Positions 21,082 through 23,608 of a stretch of 23,608 bases of DNA are shown here, piece after piece. Numbering within the stretch: the first letter of the stretch is position 1; each line of letters begins with the position of its first letter. The translations under genes were made by a program, and so were the position numbers. The DNA is from a virus. Location: positions 1 through 23,608 of the IMG/VR virus record IMGVR_UViG_3300042402_002075, one strand, 5' to 3'. The notes beneath the pieces are model-generated. The model had not been told where the DNA came from, made no database searches, and saw only the letters and a program-made list of their open reading frames with translations.

Positions 21082-21806
21082 TTTCCAGTATAAGTTTTGT
21101 GAATCAAGTCATAAATATATCCTGAATCATGTGGAATATTCTTAAAGTTTTTATTGTCTTTAATTTTATCCATTAGTCTCTTATGGTTATACTTACCATT
21201 AAGAGATCTGTAGAAAGCAAGATATGCTCTATGAAACTTTGCACTATTTGTTTTTACTAATGAAGATACTTCAAGAAGATTCTGAGTGATCTTATTATGC
21301 TCTACTTCAGTGATTTTAAACTCACCATTCTTTACAGTATCACAACCTCTTCCTGATACAGTAACACCTGAAAGAATACTTGCAGATATAGCCACACTAA
21401 GACCATTTGCAATTGCATGATTCTTTAGTTTAAAATAATTTTCATTACCTGTACCACAATATGAATTAACATAGTCAATCAAAGTCCATCTCTGATTAAC
21501 ATTGTTAAGCATAGCCATCATATTTACAATTTCTGAAAGAGATTCACAATCAATTACAATACCTTTAATTGAATCAATATCAAGTCTTTTACATGCTTCA
21601 ATAAGATGTTGACCATCAAGAATATAATATTCAAGTCTGCCTGTAATAGATTTTGTTTTTACAAATACAGGAATTCTAAGTATTCCAGAAACTGTAATAG
21701 CATTCATTAAAGATCTTACTTGTTTTTCTGTAAGATTTCTATTGAATGGAAATGTAAGAAGTTTAGAAATGTTTACTTTTTCTATAGCATATTGATTTGC
21801 TTTCAT
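21078..21806 (-). CDS. ParB-like (Spo0J N-terminal domain) protein (242 aa)
   Basis: The ATG at 21806 was chosen over GTG 21884, because the segment before it is the end of the helicase gene in another frame. It starts MKANQYAIEKVNISKLLTFPFNRNLTEKQV and holds DGQHLIEACKRL, the equivalent of the ParB GxHR/GERR box. VNMMAMLNNVNQRWT follows, with a helical C-terminal half. ParB-like proteins in phages may act in partition, transcription or DNA nicking. Here it lacks a recognisable helix-turn-helix, and its role is unknown. Confidence 0.78.
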   Translation of the reverse strand: MKANQYAIEKVNISKLLTFPFNRNLTEKQVRSLMNAITVSGILRIPVFVKTKSITGRLEYYILDGQHLIEACKRLDIDSIKGIVIDCESLSEIVNMMAMLNNVNQRWTLIDYVNSYCGTGNENYFKLKNHAIANGLSVAISASILSGVTVSGRGCDTVKNGEFKITEVEHNKITQNLLEVSSLVKTNSAKFHRAYLAFYRSLNGKYNHKRLMDKIKDNKNFKNIPHDSGYIYDLIHKTYTGK

Positions 21807-21829
21807 GTCTCTAAGGTTTTTTGAGTTTT

Positions 21830-21962
21830 TTAAATCCAGGTTATTTTGTTTTGATCCAGGTCTTCTAATGCTTCTTGTACCCACTTCTGATCTACTGTAT
21901 CCTTATAACATAGGATATGTATAGTAGCTGTATCATCAGGGTTAAGTCTAAGCAGCCTACCT
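21830..21962 (-). CDS. SF2 helicase, exon 2
   Basis: The exon is only 133 nt. It completes motif VI as QRL-GRLLRLNPDDTATIHILCY and the C-terminus (DTVDQKWVQEALEDLDQNKITWI, stop at 21832-21830). It has no start codon of its own and is too short for most gene finders, so it would be missed without the intron. The two 944- and 133-nt exons sum to an exact number of codons. Its end lies 23 nt before the ParB-like start. Confidence 0.9.
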
Positions 21963-22244
21963 CTAGGCATATGTTTGTCCAACAAAAGCTTTTAATGTTG
22001 AACTCCTACATTTCTGTAGGGATTGGACTATATCTTTATTTGCATATACTAGTTTATAACCAGTAGATAAAAATATTTAATTATGCAAATATTCCCCGTT
22101 TCCATGTAATAGCTAGTTACACGTACTCTATTTCTAGATAGTCTCTGCACCTTTCTTTTAAAAAGACTTGGCTCAGGATTGCCTTCAACTTTACTTGTTA
22201 AGGTTTCCCTGAATTAAAGGAATTTAAAGAGGTCAGGTATGTTT
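21963..22244 (-). ncRNA. Group I intron 4 (282 nt, no nuclease gene), in helicase motif VI
   Basis: The 5' exon end AGAGGTT pairs with GACCTCT a few bases into the intron: seven pairs ending in U.G at the splice site. The intron ends in G (21963). Core elements on the minus strand are CAGGGAAACC and GGCAATCCTGAGCC (P4-P6), AGAGACTATC (P3/P7 side) and GATATAGTCC (3' P7, 22034-22025). It is more diverged from introns 2 and 3 than those are from each other. No open frame of use lies inside. Confidence 0.92.
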
Positions 22245-23188
22245 AACCTCTGCTTAAGCTTGCGCTCATTACCATAGCTATGAAGAATAAGACCACATTT
22301 TAGGTTGGGTATATTTACCCCTTCATTTAATTGTAATACACATGATAACTTAGTTATCTTACCCTCTTTAAACCACTGAAGGTTATCTTCTGATAAAGAA
22401 TTATTACTATGATAACTATCAGAGCATAACATGTCTGCTTGCTCCTGAGTATTGGCAAAGATTAAAAGCTTTTCATTAGTATATGAGATAATTTCTTTTG
22501 CTAGTTCTTCCTTACTCTTGTAAGTCATAATAGCTTTCATTCTCATTACACTAGTTATCTGCTTCTCTTTACCGGAGCTTGCACTTTGTACTCTATTAGT
22601 CCAGTATCTATAGTTATCTAACTCTGATGCATACCAAGACTTATTCTTAGTTTGCACCAGCATATTCTTCCTTGTATCTAAAGGTAAAGTGTGCACTATA
22701 ATTCTATAGTCATTGAGAATCTTAGCTTCTACAGCATCGTCTGTAATGTAAGTATATACAATAGGACAATGCTTGTTTACCATCTTACCCTTCTCTGATA
22801 CTTTATATTTTGGTGGAGTACCCGTGAGTCCTACAATCTTACCTTTATAATTAGATAACCAGGAGTCGTGTGAAAACAATAGATTATGACACTCATCTAA
22901 ATAAACTACATCATAATCCAAACTCTGTTTATCTAATGATAAATAAGTAGTAAAGTCAATATGATCCAGTAGATAACTCTTACCAAATTTAGCAGCTTCA
23001 TCTTTCCATGATTGGAAAATAGAAAGCTTGGGTGCTACAACAAGAGCTTTGAATATATCTGTATACTCATGCTCCATATGCTTAATACCAATTAAAGTTT
23101 TACCAACTCCAACTGATACACCTACACCCGCTCTCTTATGTTTATACAATTCAGTCAGAGCTTCGTCCTGAATCTTGTCTTTACTCAT
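22245..23188 (-). CDS. SF2 DEAD/DEAH-type helicase, exon 1
   Basis: Spliced to 21830-21962 the protein has 358 residues. Motif I is SVGVGKT (25-31), motif Ia VVAPKLSIFQSW (50-61), motif II DECH (98-101), motif III LTGTPP (121-126), and a second RecA-like domain contains LIFANTQEQADM and LSCVLQLNEGVNIP (motif V), then GLILHSYGNERKLKQR (start of motif VI). It resembles the SNF2/RecG-like helicases of crAss-like phages. Unspliced translation ends with L-N-I-P-D-L-F-K-F-L and lacks the arginine finger. Confidence 0.92.
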
Positions 23189-23493
23189 TAGTTTAAGTTT
23201 TGGAATCTTTCAAGAATATATTCTAAATCACTAAAGAAGTCTTCTCTAGTATAAGTGGAGGTCTCATCTATTACTTTATTATAGTTAATAGCAACACCTT
23301 GCATAAGATTATGCAGTTCTTTGTTTTCTTTTTTGAGATCTTCTAACATAAAATTCATAGCTGGTAAATTTTCTAGTTGTTGTTGTTGCTCCATATAGAG
23401 CTCTTTCATTCTTCCCATGTTGGTTTGTTTTAGATATTCTTCCCATGAACCATATTCATCTATGATCTCATTGTATTTTTCTATACTGTTCAT
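23188..23493 (-). CDS. Unknown acidic coiled-coil protein (101 aa) upstream of the helicase
   Basis: The ATG at 23493 is the first Met that gives a compact protein: MNSIEKYNEIIDEYGSWEEYLKQ, then a Gln-rich stretch (YMEQQQQLENLP) and a coiled-coil-prone LEDLKKENKELHNLMQ. The frame stays open to the window edge, so a longer protein starting outside is not excluded; the extra part (CGEMEILGTFYCKGICLP) would add a Cys cluster. Its stop shares a base with the helicase start. Function unknown. Confidence 0.65.
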   Translation of the reverse strand: MNSIEKYNEIIDEYGSWEEYLKQTNMGRMKELYMEQQQQLENLPAMNFMLEDLKKENKELHNLMQGVAINYNKVIDETSTYTREDFFSDLEYILERFQNLN

Positions 23494-23608
23494 AGTAATT
23501 AAATTATAACCAAGTGTGTCGGGAAAAAACTTAGGTAAGCAAATACCCTTACAATAAAAGGTACCTAAGATCTCCATCTCGCCACACACCTGGTTAATCT
23601 CCTTCTTC
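23494..23608 (-). other. Window edge: no settled gene
   Basis: This end of the window carries either the 5' part of the preceding gene (the frame is open to the edge) or a short intergenic stretch after an upstream gene that ends ...EEGD and stops at 23594. TATAAT-like sequence (GGTTATAATTTAATTACTATG) before the ATG at 23493 could be a promoter. I cannot decide between these. Confidence 0.3.

Noticed and set aside
23594-23608. Last five codons (EEGD, stop) of an upstream gene at the window edge
   Set aside because: Too short to support a gene; the competing frame is also open to the edge.
1-23608. tRNA genes, CRISPR arrays, insertion sequences or integrase
   Set aside because: No cloverleaf, spaced direct repeats, transposase or recombinase was seen on either strand by eye; tRNAscan-SE and a CRISPR finder would settle it.

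Overview
The window is an A+T-rich, gene-dense stretch of a tailed-phage genome. The gene set is a DnaB-like helicase, a Toprim primase, an SSB-like protein, a Sak4-like RecA-fold ATPase, a DnaA domain IV-like protein, family 1 uracil-DNA glycosylase, a helicase of superfamily 2, a ParB-like protein, phage ClpS, a MoxR-like AAA+ ATPase with a VWA/metallopeptidase partner, and many small conserved phage proteins. That set, the very short or overlapping gene junctions, the absence of strong Shine-Dalgarno sequences and the Bacteroidetes-type promoter motif (TAnnTTTG) all point to a crAss-like phage of a Bacteroidetes host. This assignment is inference from recognised protein families; no database search was run.

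Nearly all genes read on the minus strand, from high to low coordinates. From right to left: (i) 23.5-20.1 kb: a small acidic protein, an intron-split SF2 helicase, ParB-like protein, ClpS and several tiny proteins. (ii) 20.1-15.3 kb: a run of small accessory proteins, mostly unknown, interrupted by a free-standing GIY-YIG/T5orf172-type nuclease. (iii) 15.3-13.1 kb: a membrane-anchored glucosaminidase, uracil-DNA glycosylase and two unknowns. (iv) 12.6-12.0 kb: a plus-strand island with two nested membrane proteins that look spanin-like. (v) 12.0-6.6 kb: the replication block (DnaA-like, an unknown with a possible winged helix, DnaB helicase, an unknown, intron-split Sak4-like ATPase, SSB), then an intrinsic terminator, then primase. 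(vi) 6.6-4.2 kb: small unknowns plus a SegE-like GIY-YIG nuclease and an HNH nuclease. (vii) 4.2-0.04 kb: the VWA/metallopeptidase and MoxR-like AAA+ genes, both split by introns.

The most striking content is four group I introns in 23.6 kb. They interrupt the AAA+ gene just after Walker B, the VWA protein inside its HELLH zinc motif, the Sak4-like ATPase near its C-terminus, and the SF2 helicase inside motif VI. All four junctions could be placed to the base, because the spliced frames restore conserved protein motifs. Three of them have a convincing P1 helix with the expected U.G pair at the 5' splice site. The largest intron carries a GIY-YIG homing endonuclease in its P1 loop. Three more homing-type nucleases stand free between genes. 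Three of the four nuclease genes have a host-like TAnnTTTG element overlapping or beside an inverted repeat just upstream, which suggests they are transcribed separately from the phage genes around them.
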